Shown: positions 20,287 through 37,265, counted from the stretch's first letter. The stretch: DNA of 64,000 nt from Deinococcus carri (GCF_039545055.1 NZ_BAABRP010000008.1:93955-157954), one strand, 5' to 3'. Numbers and translations are program-made. The notes: a model not told the origin generated them from the letters alone.

Positions 20287-21627
20287 TCAGTTCGCGGCGT
20301 TCTTCACGAACAGCACGCCGTCCGTGAGGGGCAGGTCTTGCGCGGCCAGGGGGAAATAGCCGGCGCGGGGAGGAACGTCCGTTCTTCTGGTCAGATCCTG
20401 GGGGAGTGCGGTGGTCAGTTCCCGGGAGGCCACCAGGGACACCGGGCCGGCGAGGTTCATCAGCACACCTTGCAAGGTGTCCGGGCCAGGTTCCTCGATG
20501 CCTTTTGCGGGCGCTGCGCCGAGGTCGCTGGCGATAAAGGCGTACTGCTGGCCGAGGCGCAGGCTGACATGCGCTCCCGCGCTCCACCACTCCAGGCGCG
20601 TCTCTCCCATCCTCATCGTGCTGATGTTGCGTTGCAAGTGGGCGTTGTGGGCAAACACCAGAGTCGGCCCACGCTCCTGCTCACGCTCGGCCAGGTCGCT
20701 GAGATGGTCGGCCATCAGCAGGTCACGCAGCGCCAGCATTCGCGCCACGCGGTTGGGCGCGGGGTCGGCAAGCACGGCGTGGTAAAGCAGCAGGCCCGTC
20801 GCCGTGCGGGCATGTAGCCTCGCTTCCCAGAACTCCGGTTGTGCAGCCAGTCCCGGCGTTTCGGTTCGCAGGAGGGTGCAAAGGTCGTCGGCCAGCCACC
20901 GGAGTTGCCGCGCTTCCCCGCTGTTGCCGATGGACTCCGCCGCGTCCATTCCTGCCGCCGGATTGGTCCAGCGGGTGTCTTCACCGCAGAGCTGTTCCAG
21001 GGTGGCCGTGTCCACGGGCAACTTGCCCAGATGTGCGGTCAGGAACGCGTGCAGGGCGAGCAGGCTGGCACGCGGGCTGGCCGCCCACAGATTCTCCAGG
21101 GGCGCGTCGAAGCCGTAGAAGCGCAGGTGGTCGGCAGGGTTGCGACCCGCATTGAAGTCCCTCATCCACTCGACCAGTTCCCGGTTGGCCTTCACGGCAC
21201 CGAAGCCATGGCTGAAGCCCGTCTGCATGACTTCCTCCAGGGCGGTACTCAGAAAGGTTGCCGAACCTTTCTGAGCCGAACGGAGTGAGAAGCCGTGATG
21301 AGGGCGGCGCGCAGTGGAGTTGCCGCCCAGGACACGCGGCAACGTAACGGAGTGCCGCCCTGGGGTGCCCTGGCCCGACGTGACGTGGGCATTCACCCGC
21401 TGCCCGGCGATGATGTCACTTTCAAGGGCGATGGAACGGAAGCCGTGATCCTCGACCAGGATGCGGAAAAGACGGTTGCGCCAGGCCGGGAAGGCGTCGA
21501 GGAGATGTGTCGGTTCTCCCAGGGCGAGGAGTTGAGGCCTGGCGGGCAGGGTGCCCAGAAATGCAGCGACGGCGGGACGCGGCTCGGTCAGGTCCCAGCC
21601 GGTCTGAAGCGGGTGTTGCTCTGGCAT
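20287..21627 (-). CDS. Erythromycin esterase family protein with in-frame repeat insertion
   Basis: 446 aa. Erythromycin-esterase (Ere/succinoglycan biosynthesis) fold: LLALGEPTHLLDAFP supplies the conserved Glu and His, FRSIALESDI a second Glu, and TLVFAHNAHLQRN a later His. AAGGAGCAGATC precedes the ATG at 21627; an upstream in-frame ATG lacks such a site. Residues near 90-130 (PGRHSVTLPRVLGGNSTARR to SATFLST) are encoded by a 123-bp family S element. Removing exactly those 41 codons joins TSGQGT to LEEVMQTGFSHGFG, the usual family sequence. Whether the protein still works with this loop is unknown. Real macrolide hydrolysis should not be assumed from family alone. Confidence 0.85.
   Translation of the reverse strand: MPEQHPLQTGWDLTEPRPAVAAFLGTLPARPQLLALGEPTHLLDAFPAWRNRLFRILVEDHGFRSIALESDIIAGQRVNAHVTSGQGTPGRHSVTLPRVLGGNSTARRPHHGFSLRSAQKGSATFLSTALEEVMQTGFSHGFGAVKANRELVEWMRDFNAGRNPADHLRFYGFDAPLENLWAASPRASLLALHAFLTAHLGKLPVDTATLEQLCGEDTRWTNPAAGMDAAESIGNSGEARQLRWLADDLCTLLRTETPGLAAQPEFWEARLHARTATGLLLYHAVLADPAPNRVARMLALRDLLMADHLSDLAEREQERGPTLVFAHNAHLQRNISTMRMGETRLEWWSAGAHVSLRLGQQYAFIASDLGAAPAKGIEEPGPDTLQGVLMNLAGPVSLVASRELTTALPQDLTRRTDVPPRAGYFPLAAQDLPLTDGVLFVKNAAN
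21239..21361 (+). repeat. Family S element (copy B2, 123 bp) inside a coding sequence
   Basis: 5' arm AGGGCGGTACTC, hairpin I CAGAAAGG.../CCTTTCTG, box GAACGGAGTGAGAA, middle arm AGGGCGGCGC, AGTGGA, hairpin II GTTGCCGC/GCGGCAAC, TAACGGA, 3' arm GTGCCGCCCT. It is colinear with the intergenic copy at 9855-9977 (both 123 bp) and is read in frame, antisense to its own orientation, as 41 codons of the erythromycin-esterase-like gene without a stop. Confidence 0.92.
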
Positions 21628-21722
21628 GATCTGCTCCTTTGCCACAGGGCGCGCCCGCTCTGGCTCATTCATCGTTACTGTGAACTATGTGAGGATCCTT
21701 ACGGGATTGGCTTCATTTAGCC

Positions 21723-24275
<2,553 letters not shown>

Positions 24276-24340
24276 AAAGACCTCCTGGAGTGGGTGCTCC
24301 CCCCATTCTGCCCCACCGCGCAGGTCGGTACACTCCAGAC

Positions 24341-25021
24341 ATGCACGAATCTCCCGCCGGTCCCGTCGCAGGCGTGCTGCTCGCCGCTGGCCGGGGCACC
24401 CGGATGGGGAAGCCCAAGCAGCTCGTCCCCCTGCATGGGCTGCCGCTGGTGCGCCACGCCGCGCTCGCGCTCGCCGGGGGAGGCTTCGACGTTCTCCTGG
24501 CGGTGGCTCCACCGGGCGAGGTGGGGGAGGGAGTGCGGGCGGCGCTGGTGGACCTCCCCTTCACCTTTGCCGAGAATCCGGACCCAGCGCGGGGCCTCGC
24601 CAGTTCCTTCCGCGTCGCCGTGAACGCCCTGCCACCCGGTGTGGCCGCTGCCCACTTCGCGCTGGCCGACATGCCGCTGCTGACTTCTGAGGTTCACGCG
24701 CGCCTGCGGGCCGCCTTCCGCGAGACGGGCGCACCCCTGGTGCTGGCCGAGTATGGCGACCGGGAAGGAGAGGCCGTGCGCGCCCCGCCGCACCTGTTCC
24801 GCGCCGACCTGTTGCCCTCCCTGCGCGAGCTGCCCGATGCCGACCACGGGCCGCGTGGGTTGCTGCGGCAGCATGGGGGGGAGGCGGTCACGCTGCGGTT
24901 TCCCGCCGTTCTGCTGGTGGATGTGGATACGCCGGAGGAGTTGGGGCGGGTGGAGGGGCTTGGGCAGCCTGGGGCTGCCACCCCCCTCCCCAACCCTCCC
25001 CCCTTGCGGGGGAGGGAGTAA
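24341..25021 (+). CDS. mocA: MocA-type molybdenum cofactor nucleotidyltransferase
   Basis: 226 aa. NTP-transferase fold: GVLLAAGRGTRMGKPKQLVP at residues 11-30 is the nucleotide-binding loop, and ALADMPLLTSEV holds the metal-binding Asp. This family attaches CMP or GMP to molybdopterin for xanthine-dehydrogenase-type enzymes (MocA/MobA-like), fitting the divergent coxG-moxR-VWA operon. The last 11 residues (LPNPPPLRGRE) and the stop codon come from a family P repeat that has entered the end of the gene, so the native C-terminus has probably been replaced. Confidence 0.87.
   Translation: MHESPAGPVAGVLLAAGRGTRMGKPKQLVPLHGLPLVRHAALALAGGGFDVLLAVAPPGEVGEGVRAALVDLPFTFAENPDPARGLASSFRVAVNALPPGVAAAHFALADMPLLTSEVHARLRAAFRETGAPLVLAEYGDREGEAVRAPPHLFRADLLPSLRELPDADHGPRGLLRQHGGEAVTLRFPAVLLVDVDTPEELGRVEGLGQPGAATPLPNPPPLRGRE
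24980..25021 (+). repeat. Family P C-rich/G-rich hairpin at the mocA end
   Basis: CCACCCCCCTCCCCAACC leads into the stem CCTCCCCC-loop-GGGGGAGG. The same plan is found reversed at 42855-42890. It encodes the C-terminus of mocA and may form its transcription terminator. Confidence 0.7.
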
Positions 25022-25025
25022 AAGC

Positions 25026-25951
25026 TCAAGGGTGCAGATGCCCCTCGTGGCCCGCGTGGACGCCCTCCGGTTCCACCTGCACCGTCGTATGTTCGATGCC
25101 GTAACGTTCCGCGACCTCATGCACCTGGGGCAGCAGGCCAGCCGGGGCCTCGGCGCTGACGAGGTGGGCGGTGAGGTTGTTTTGGCTGCTGGTGACGCTC
25201 CAGACGTGCAGATCGTGGACCTCCTGCACGCCGGGCAGGGCGCGCAGATCCGAGCGCAGGGCGTCCAGGTCGAGGCCCTCCGGCACGCCTTCGAGCAGCA
25301 CGTTCACGCTGGACTTGAGCAGTGTCCAGGTGCGCGGCAGCACCCACAGGCCGATCAGGGCACCCAGCACCGGGTCCACCCAGGTCAGGCCGGTGAAGCG
25401 GATGATCAGCGCCCCGGCGATGACGGCTACCGACCCCAGCAGGTCGCCCAGGACTTCCAGGTACGCCGACTTCACGTTCAGGCTGCCCCCCGCGCCCCCG
25501 GCCAGGATGCGCGCGCTGATGAGGTTCACGAGGAGACCCAGCACCGCCACGATCAGCATGGGCGTGGTCTGCACCGCCACCGGCTCCCGCAGCCGCCCAT
25601 ACGCCTCCACCAGAATATAGATGCCGATGGCGAAGAGCGCCCCGGCATTTAGCGCCGCCGCCAGAATCTCGGTCCGGCGGTAGCCGAAGGTGCGCTTGCG
25701 GTCGGCGGGCCGCTCCCCCAGGCGGATGGCAAACAGCGAGAGGGCCAGCGCCGCCACGTCGGTGAGCATGTGCCCAGCGTCCGAGAGCAGCGCGAGGCTG
25801 CCCGACACGAAAGCGTAGACGACCTCCACCACCAGAAACGCGCCCGTGAGCAGCAGCGCCATGCGGAGCTGCCGGGCGCTGGCATTCGCCCCGTGGTTGT
25901 GCCCCCCCTGGCTGTGCCCCCCGTGCTCCTCGTGCCCGTGGCCGCGCTCGC

Positions 25952-25955
<4 letters not shown>
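25026..25955 (-). CDS. CDF family divalent cation efflux transporter (CzcD/ZitB type)
   Basis: 309 aa from GTG 25955, overlapping the CHAD gene stop (GTGA). The N-terminus is His-rich (HGHEEHGGHSQGGHNHG), as is the C-terminal end (HAGHEGHLHP), typical of zinc-transporting CDF proteins. Six transmembrane segments with metal-site residues in LLSDAGHMLTDVAAL and EVLGDLLGSVAV, then a cytoplasmic domain of about 90 residues. It exports Zn2+ (or Co2+/Cd2+) against a proton gradient. Co-transcription with CHAD, a phosphoesterase and DUF3006 is implied by overlapping ends. Confidence 0.93.
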
Positions 25956-27776
<1,821 letters not shown>

Positions 27777-27907
27777 GGGGGCAGTCTAGCCCGCCACCCC
27801 GGTGAGAAGGGCGCAGGCCAGGAAAGCCGCAACCCTACCCGCCAGAACTCCGCCCCCTGCACCTTTTGGGCGACGGCCCTCTCACGCTGGCCCGCTACCT
27901 TGCGGGC

Positions 27908-28777
27908 ATGAGCACCGCTTCCCCCTCCCCGCACCTCACCCGTCGCCGGCTGCTGCGTGGCCTGCTGGGCGGCGGGCTGGCGGCCGGGGCGCTGGGCGGC
28001 GCGGGCTGGGCGCAGGCGGCCCGCTTCGGCACCGTGCGCGAGTCGCGGCGGCTGCCGGGGCTGCAAGCGCCGCTGCGGGTGGCTTTTCTGACCGACCTGC
28101 ACTACGGCCTGTACGTCTTCGCGGGCCGGGTGCGGGCCTGGGTGGACGCGGCCAACGCCGCACGCCCCGACCTGATCCTGCTCGGCGGGGACTTTCTGGA
28201 CACCCGCGCCGGGGCGGACCCCGCGCCGCTGCTGACCGAACTCGCGCGGCTGCGGGCACCGCTGGGCGTCTACGGGGTGTGGGGCAACCACGATTACGGC
28301 AGCTTCGGGCAGGAGGAGGTGGGGCAGGACTGGCCGGCCCACCGCCAGAACCTCACCGCCGCCTTTGCCCGCGCGGGCATCGCGGTGCTGCGCAACACCG
28401 GGCAGGCCGTGCGCCCCGACCTATGGGTGGGCGGCGTGGACGACTTCATCTGCGGCCAGCCGGACGCCGCCGCCGCTCTCTCGGGGGCCGGGGAGCGGGC
28501 CACGCTGCTGCTGAGCCACAACCCCGACCTCCTCCCCGAGCTGCCCGGCCCGGTGGGGCTGGTCCTGTGCGGCCACACGCACGGCGGCCAGATCCGGCTG
28601 CCCCTGCTGGGTGCCCCGGTGGTGCCCAGCCGCTACGGCCAGCGCTACGCGATGGGCTGGGTCACGGGTGCCTATGGCACGCCCGCCTACGTCAGCCGGG
28701 GCCTGGGCACCAGCGGGCTGCCCTTTCGCAACCTGTGCGAGCCGGAACTTACCCTGCTGACCCTGCTGCCGGGATAG
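27908..28777 (+). CDS. Tat-exported metallophosphoesterase (YaeI/YkuE type)
   Basis: 289 aa. The N-terminus has a twin-arginine signal ([13 protein letters not shown] then an Ala/Gly-rich hydrophobic core), so the folded enzyme should cross the membrane. Metal motifs are [40 protein letters not shown] and [13 protein letters not shown], diagnostic of the YaeI/YkuE group acting on phospholipid or lipid A derivatives. An in-frame ATG 42 bases upstream exists, but the 27908 start gives a proper Tat signal. Its 3' end overlaps the convergent HD-GYP gene by 29 bp. Confidence 0.92.
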   Translation: MSTASPSPHLTRRRLLRGLLGGGLAAGALGGAGWAQAARFGTVRESRRLPGLQAPLRVAFLTDLHYGLYVFAGRVRAWVDAANAARPDLILLGGDFLDTRAGADPAPLLTELARLRAPLGVYGVWGNHDYGSFGQEEVGQDWPAHRQNLTAAFARAGIAVLRNTGQAVRPDLWVGGVDDFICGQPDAAAALSGAGERATLLLSHNPDLLPELPGPVGLVLCGHTHGGQIRLPLLGAPVVPSRYGQRYAMGWVTGAYGTPAYVSRGLGTSGLPFRNLCEPELTLLTLLPG

Positions 28778-29885
28778 GGCGGCCCGCACCCCGGTCCTGC
28801 TCCAGCACGCCGAGCAGCGCGGCCACGACGGCCGGGTCGAAGTGGGTGCCGCTGCACTTCTCCAGGTGCGCGGCGGCCTCCGCGTGCGTCCAGGCCGGTT
28901 TGTAGGGGCGGACGCTGGTGAGGGCGTCGTACACGTCGCACACGGCGAAAATGCGGGCGTGCAGGGGAATGGCGTCCCCGGCCAGGCCGTGGGGGTAGCC
29001 GCTGCCGTCCCAGCATTCGTGGTGCGCGGCGATCACGTCGAGCGCGGCGCGGGGCAGAAAGGAAAGCTGCCCGGCCAGCCGCGCACCCTCGGTGACGTGT
29101 GCCTGCATCCGCGCCCGGCTGCCCGTGTCCAGGTGGCCGGGGTGGTGCAGGATGGCGTCGGGCATGCCGATCTTGCCGATGTCGTGCAGGTAGGCTCCCC
29201 AGCGCAGGTCGCGCAACGCCGCGCGGTCCAGGCCCAGCGCCTCCCCCAGCCGCAGCGCCAGCGCCGTGACCCGGTCGGTGTGGCCGTGCGTCTCGGCGTC
29301 CCGGGCTTCCAACATCAGGCCCAGGGCACGCAGCGCACTCTCGTGGGCCTCGCGCTCGCGCTCCTCGGCGTCCAGGCGGGCGGCCAGCAGCGTCAGCAGG
29401 CCGGTGACGGTGCGGACCAGGTGCCGCTCCTCCGGCGTCCAGGCGTGCGGCGTGAAGACGTGCGTCAGCAGCGTGCCCACCAGCCGCCCGCGCTGGTCGT
29501 GGACGGGCGCGGCGGTCAGCGCCAGCACGCCCAGCTCGGGAAAGCCCGCCGCCGCCGGGGCCGCGCGGGTGTCCTCGAAAAACAGCACCGAGTCGGAGTC
29601 TTGCAGGAGGCGCACCAGTGGCACCTCGGGCGACAGGCCGTGGGCCAGCAGCGCCTCCATCAGCGGTCCCTCGGGCAGCTCGCCGCTGGCCGCCCGCGCG
29701 TGGTAGGCCAGCGAGGTGTCCTGCAACTGGAAGTAGCCCGCCCCTATCGCCGCCGTCTGGCTCACCAGCGCGTCCAGCACGGGCTGCATCGCGCTGCCCA
29801 GGTCGGGTGCCGTCAGACCCAGGCGGGTGAGCTGGAGGGACAGGGCCTGGAGAGTCTCGTGCTCTCCGGAGAAGGGGCGGTCCAT
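28749..29885 (-). CDS. GAF / HD-GYP domain cyclic-di-GMP phosphodiesterase
   Basis: 378 aa. A GAF-like sensor (about 20-180) precedes the HD-GYP domain: [31 protein letters not shown] near 232 and [14 protein letters not shown] near 285-298, then [20 protein letters not shown]. All metal-binding residues appear present, so it should hydrolyse c-di-GMP (or cGAMP). Start [10 protein letters not shown] at 29885 has GGGGGA upstream; an earlier ATG at 29930 is possible. It shares about a third of the sequence pattern of the C-terminal part of the protein at 13984. Confidence 0.9.
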   Translation of the reverse strand: MDRPFSGEHETLQALSLQLTRLGLTAPDLGSAMQPVLDALVSQTAAIGAGYFQLQDTSLAYHARAASGELPEGPLMEALLAHGLSPEVPLVRLLQDSDSVLFFEDTRAAPAAAGFPELGVLALTAAPVHDQRGRLVGTLLTHVFTPHAWTPEERHLVRTVTGLLTLLAARLDAEEREREAHESALRALGLMLEARDAETHGHTDRVTALALRLGEALGLDRAALRDLRWGAYLHDIGKIGMPDAILHHPGHLDTGSRARMQAHVTEGARLAGQLSFLPRAALDVIAAHHECWDGSGYPHGLAGDAIPLHARIFAVCDVYDALTSVRPYKPAWTHAEAAAHLEKCSGTHFDPAVVAALLGVLEQDRGAGRPIPAAGSAG

Positions 29886-29928
29886 ATCCCCCAGGCTAAC
29901 GGGAGAAATCTCACAGAATCCTGGCAGC

Positions 29929-29957
29929 ACAAGACCCCCCGGCCGGGAACCGGGGGG
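29929..29957 (-). terminator. Transcription terminator downstream of glyA
   Basis: Minus-strand reading: CCCCCCGG-TTCCCGG-CCGGGGGG followed by TCTTGTG. A perfect 8-bp GC stem 18 bases after the glyA stop codon; the T-run is short. Confidence 0.65.
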
Positions 29958-29974
29958 CCGTGGCGGGGGGCGCT

Positions 29975-31213
<1,239 letters not shown>

Positions 31214-31333
31214 GCAGGTACGGTAACACCCCGCCCGAATCCGGTGGGCAGGGTGTCTTTGCAGGGAGGACGCGGACACAAGCCGCACTTTCCCTCCGGC
31301 CGGAGACTCGGGCTGAGGGGTCAGCCTTGCAGC

Positions 31334-31486
31334 CGGAATCCGTTTTGCTCCTTCTCGCGCTGCCGTCCAATTCCTGAACAGTCGGGAGGGCACCGCCTGT
31401 TCATCCATCTCCCGAAATCCGCCCTTGTTCCTTCTCCCTCTGGTCGGATTTCCGGGTGTTTTCAACACCCTTCAATCGGAATCAGT
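31334..31486 (-). repeat. Family S element (copy A3, variant 3' end)
   Basis: Minus strand: ACTGATTCCG, hairpin I GGGTGTT/AACACCC, GAAATCCG, box GACCAGAGGGAGAAGG, CGGATTTC, GATGGA, hairpin II TGAACAG/CTGTTCA, GGAATTGGACGG, then an extra CAGCGCGAGAAGGAGCAAAA before CGGATTCCGG. The element begins one or two bases after the TAA stop codon of the small secreted protein gene and runs in the same direction. Confidence 0.88.
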
Positions 31487-31487
31487 C

Positions 31488-32006
31488 TTACTTGCAGTTG
31501 TTCACGGCCTGAAGGGCCTGGGGCAGCCCCTTGACCGGGAAGGTGTAGGTGAGTTCGCGCCCGTCGCTGCGCTTCACGCGCATCAGGACCTTGCTGCGCG
31601 CCGACTTGAAGGCCGCCAGCATCTGCGGGTCGAGTTCGTCGGGAACCGCCAGCGCCGTGAGGACGGGCTTGTCTTCACCGCCCACCGAGACGGTCTGCAC
31701 CGTCCGCGCGGGGAGGGCATCGATACGGTAGGTGATGCTGGGCGTCGTCTCGGCCTTGTAGTCGGCCAGGGTGTACAGCGGGTCCTTGGTGTTGAGGTAG
31801 AACACGAAGCCGCCCTTCTGGCAGGACAGTTCCACGTAGGTCTTGTTGACCGTGTCGTTGACCTCGTCCAGATAGACGGTGCTGGTGTTGGCGTCGGTGA
31901 TGGGGTCCTTGGTCTTGCTGTAGGACACGGTCGTCCCCGGAATGTAGGTGTCTGCCAGCGCTCCACCCGCCAGCACTGTCAACAACAGAACGGCTCCCTT
32001 TCTCAT
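31488..32006 (-). CDS. Small secreted protein, paralogue 1
   Basis: 172 aa. Signal peptide MRKGAVLLLTVLAGGALA with likely cleavage before DTYIPG. The mature part has TSTVYLDEVNDTVNKTYVEL, a conserved Cys in SCQKGG and the C-terminal end KGLPQALQAVNNCK with a second Cys, suggesting a disulfide in the envelope. No known family is recognised. It is a tandem paralogue of the gene at 32085-32612: both share the signal peptide, the TSTVY, FKSAR and TFPVKG motifs and the VNNCK end, and similar upstream DNA. A family S element abuts its stop codon. Confidence 0.82.
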   Translation of the reverse strand: MRKGAVLLLTVLAGGALADTYIPGTTVSYSKTKDPITDANTSTVYLDEVNDTVNKTYVELSCQKGGFVFYLNTKDPLYTLADYKAETTPSITYRIDALPARTVQTVSVGGEDKPVLTALAVPDELDPQMLAAFKSARSKVLMRVKRSDGRELTYTFPVKGLPQALQAVNNCK

Positions 32007-32084
32007 GAGCGGAGCATAACGGCCCGGCTGCCCCGGCACAGACAGATTTGCTTCATGTTCCCGGCGCGATATGTGGGCGGGCCG

Positions 32085-32612
32085 TTACTTGCAGTTGTTG
32101 ACGAGGTTCAGCGCCTGATTGAAGCCCTTGACCGGGAAGGTGTAGCGGACCTCGGGCTGGCCGGTGCGCTGGACCCGCAGCACCACCTGGTTGCGGGCAC
32201 TCTTGAAAGCATTCAGCAGCACGGCGTCAAAGTCCTTTTGAGCGGACAGGCTGGCCGGATCAGGATCACCGTTGACCGTGGCCCCCAGCGTCTTGGCAGT
32301 GCGGGGGGCCTGGGTGTCCACCTGATAGAGCAGGTCGGGTGTCAGTCCCTCGTTGTACTCGTCTTGCGTGACCAGGGGCACCTGGGCCGTCAGGAAGAAG
32401 AGGGGAACGCCGCCGCGGCACACGAACTGCACGGAGGTGGGGTTGTTCGTACCCGCCAGCTCGTCGATATACACGGTGCTGGTGTTCCGGCGGGTGGTGG
32501 GGTCCTGAGCCTTGTCGTAGGCCACGTTGGTCCCGGGGATGTAGGGGATGGAAGTTTGTGCCAGCGCCCCACCCGCCAGCATCGTCAGCAACAGAACGGC
32601 TCCCTTTCGCAT
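32085..32612 (-). CDS. Small secreted protein, paralogue 2
   Basis: 175 aa. Signal peptide MRKGAVLLLTMLAGGALA, then a mature domain with TSTVYIDELAGTNNPTSVQF, one Cys in VCRGGVPLFF, AFKSARNQVVLRVQR and YTFPVKGFNQALNLVNNCK. The two Cys residues align with those of paralogue 1. Function unknown; probably periplasmic or envelope-exposed. The DNA upstream of both genes is also duplicated (AACAGAACGGCTCCCTTTC at the start and GCACAGATTTGCTTCA beyond), so the duplication unit includes the regulatory region. Confidence 0.82.
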   Translation of the reverse strand: MRKGAVLLLTMLAGGALAQTSIPYIPGTNVAYDKAQDPTTRRNTSTVYIDELAGTNNPTSVQFVCRGGVPLFFLTAQVPLVTQDEYNEGLTPDLLYQVDTQAPRTAKTLGATVNGDPDPASLSAQKDFDAVLLNAFKSARNQVVLRVQRTGQPEVRYTFPVKGFNQALNLVNNCK

Positions 32613-32658
32613 GGCCGGAGCATACCTGCCCGGCTGGTCATCTGGGCACAGATTTGCT

Positions 32659-34116
<1,458 letters not shown>

Positions 34117-34166
34117 TGAACCTATGGTTTCACAGGTTCAGGGCGGCGCGGGAAGGACGAGACGAA

Positions 34167-35528
34167 CTACAGGTCGCCGGCCAGCCAGCGCACCACGTTC
34201 TTTCCGAGGTTGGCGTTGCTGAGGTTCCCCCAGTTCTGGTACTGGTTCGTGGTGCCGTCGCTGAACGTCCCGTCGCTGAAGGTGCTGGTGTCGCCCCAGG
34301 CGGCCACGCGGCCCGCGCCGACCGTGTTCACGCCCAGGTAGGTCCTGCCGCCCGTGCCCAGCACGCCGGTGCCGCCCAGCACGTCGATGCTGGTGCCCAC
34401 GTACACGCCCGCGCTCGCCACGTCGTCCCCGCTGCCCGCGCCGCCGACCACGATGGGGTGCGTGGGGCTGGTGGGCGTGGCCGTGTAGACGGGGTCGCTG
34501 AAACTGGAGTTGAAGGAATGCCGCAGGCCGAACAGGGTGTCACTGTCCAGGCTGCGCTGGAGGTTGCTTCCCACGCTGGCCGGGGTGCTGCCGTCCCAGC
34601 CGTCGAAGGCCTCCGGGCTGTCCCAGCCGTCGCTGTCGCGGTCGGAGTCTCGGTGGTCGCTGATCATGAACAGGCCCCCGCCGTTCTGCACGAAGCTCTG
34701 GATGGCCGCGCGCTCGCTGTCGGAAAAGGGGTTCTGCGGTTCAGCGATCACCAGCACCCGCGCCCCGCTCAGGGCGGTGGACGTGATGGCGCTGCCCGTC
34801 AGCGTCTGCACGGTGTAGCCCAGGCCCCGCAGCGCCGAGGCGTAGTCGCTGTACGCCCCGTCGATGCGCCAGTCGGCATTCCCGGCATCCTCGTGCTTGG
34901 TGAGGTCGAACAGCACGGTTTTCCCGGTCGGGGTGCCGCCCGTTCCCCCGCCGTTGGCCGCGCCCGCCGTGGCCGTCTGCACCCGGAAGTCGGTGCTGTT
35001 CGCGCCCGTGTCCTGCCCGTCGGGCACGCGGGCCAGGGCCGACCCCGCGCCGGTCGTGGGGGCGGGCGTGCCCTCGCCCCGGCCCACGCTGGGGGTGCCG
35101 TAGGCGACCGCGTCGATCAAGGTGCCCGACTTCAGCAGGCGCAGGCCGCCGCTGCCGTTGTTCAGGTCTGCCCCGGCGTCCACCAGATTCCGGTTCGCCA
35201 CCCCCGTGTCCTGCGCCACCACGAAATAGCCGCTGGCCGGAATGGTGCCCGAGAGGGTGATCGTGCGGTACTGCGTGCCCGCCGTGTCATAGGCCGCCAG
35301 GGTGTACCCGCTCAGGCTCTTGCCCGCCGGACCGCGCAGCTCGATAAAGGTGCCCGTGTCGGTGCTCGGCGCGTCGTAGTACAGCTCGTTGATCACGGGT
35401 TCGCCCGCCGCCGCGAGGGGGGCCAGGACCGGGCGGGCCGCCTCGGGGCCGGCCTGGGGAACCGCACCACACGCGGCCAGGGTCAGGGCGAGGGTCAGAA
35501 GCGCGGGCAGTCGTCTGCGGGAGGTCAC
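34167..35528 (-). CDS. Lipoprotein with lamin-tail domain and GATase-like domain
   Basis: 453 aa from GTG 35528. [20 protein letters not shown] is a lipoprotein signal with lipobox LAAC. Residues about 40-165 form a lamin-tail (LTD) domain: EPVINELYYDAPSTDTGTFI, then ELRGPAG, SLSGYTLAAYD. After a Gly/Thr-rich linker, residues about 205-450 resemble DUF4350/GATase-like domains (KTVLFDLTKHEDAGNADWRI, GARVLVIAEPQNPFSDSERA, ISDHRDSDRDSDGWD with many acidic residues that could bind calcium). LTD domains often accompany secreted nucleases and phosphoesterases; no catalytic motif is evident here. Role unknown, envelope-located. Confidence 0.8.
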   Translation of the reverse strand: MTSRRRLPALLTLALTLAACGAVPQAGPEAARPVLAPLAAAGEPVINELYYDAPSTDTGTFIELRGPAGKSLSGYTLAAYDTAGTQYRTITLSGTIPASGYFVVAQDTGVANRNLVDAGADLNNGSGGLRLLKSGTLIDAVAYGTPSVGRGEGTPAPTTGAGSALARVPDGQDTGANSTDFRVQTATAGAANGGGTGGTPTGKTVLFDLTKHEDAGNADWRIDGAYSDYASALRGLGYTVQTLTGSAITSTALSGARVLVIAEPQNPFSDSERAAIQSFVQNGGGLFMISDHRDSDRDSDGWDSPEAFDGWDGSTPASVGSNLQRSLDSDTLFGLRHSFNSSFSDPVYTATPTSPTHPIVVGGAGSGDDVASAGVYVGTSIDVLGGTGVLGTGGRTYLGVNTVGAGRVAAWGDTSTFSDGTFSDGTTNQYQNWGNLSNANLGKNVVRWLAGDL

Positions 35529-35576
35529 GCGCCCACCCTGCCACCGGACCTGTAATGGGGGGGTGATGGCCCCGCC

Positions 35577-35605
35577 TTGATCCTCCACCCCCCGCCCGTT
35601 ACCCT
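35577..35605 (+). promoter_or_regulatory. Promoter of the pheS leader
   Basis: -35 TTGATC (35577-35582), 17-bp spacer, -10 TACCCT (35600-35605). The -10 ends 7 bases before an ATG at 35613, the spacing of leaderless transcripts in Deinococcus. Confidence 0.65.
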
Positions 35606-35609
35606 GGGC

Positions 35610-36773
<1,164 letters not shown>

Positions 36774-36774
<1 letters not shown>

Positions 36775-36873
36775 GGGGCTGTGAGCCGTGAGCGATGAGC
36801 TATGAAAAAGATGGCTTCAGCTTCAGGCGGAAGCTTCCTGGTGCCTGTTCATAGCTCACAGCTCATCGCTTAC
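36774..36873. repeat. Family T repeat, left flank of the IVP gene
   Basis: GTGAGCGATGAGCTATGA on the left pairs with TCATAGCTCACAGCTCATCG and GCTTAC on the right around a centre containing AAAAAGATGGCTTCAG. The arm GAGCTATGAAAAAGATGGC (36797-36815) is a perfect inverted match to 37299-37317 on the other side of the gene. Confidence 0.8.
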
Positions 36874-36893
36874 TGCTCCTCCCCACGCCGCCT

Positions 36894-37265
36894 ATGCGCG
36901 ACTATCAGGAACTTCTCGTCTGGCAACGCGCCCACGCCCTCACTCTGCGCGTGTATGAATTCACCCGGACCTTCCCTGGTGAAGAGCACTTCGGCATCAC
37001 GAGTCAGGTGCGCCGCGCCGTCTCTTCTGTGGCCGCCAACATCGCTGAGGGCTGCGGCCGGAGCGGGGATACGGAACTCGCACGCTTTCTCAGCATTGCT
37101 CTCGGTTCCCTGGCTGAAACCACCTACTTTCTGCTGCTGGCGCGCGACCTCGATTACCTCCCGCACGATGACCATGACACCCTGAACAGGGAAGCGACGG
37201 AGGTCCGGCGCATGTTGATTGCCTTCCACCGTCGGCTCAGGCCGCTGGAAAGCGGTGAGCTATGA
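36894..37265 (+). CDS. Four-helix bundle protein (23S rRNA intervening-sequence family)
   Basis: 123 aa, starting MRDYQELLVWQRAHALTLRV; then FPGEEHFGITSQVRRAVSSV, AANIAEGCGRSGDTELARFL and SLAETTYFLLLARDLDYL. This is the S23/IVP four-helix-bundle family, first seen as an ORF in 23S rRNA intervening sequences and related to the Avd accessory protein of diversity-generating retroelements; its function is not known. It lies between pheS and pheT. Its stop codon (TGA in GAGCTATGA) is part of the right-hand family T repeat, so gene and repeat meet. The segment looks like an insertion into the pheST operon. Confidence 0.85.
   Translation: MRDYQELLVWQRAHALTLRVYEFTRTFPGEEHFGITSQVRRAVSSVAANIAEGCGRSGDTELARFLSIALGSLAETTYFLLLARDLDYLPHDDHDTLNREATEVRRMLIAFHRRLRPLESGEL

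Noticed and set aside
20287..21627. Calling the erythromycin-esterase homologue a macrolide-resistance gene.
   Set aside because: The family is broad and most members do not hydrolyse macrolides. The in-frame insertion makes activity even less certain.
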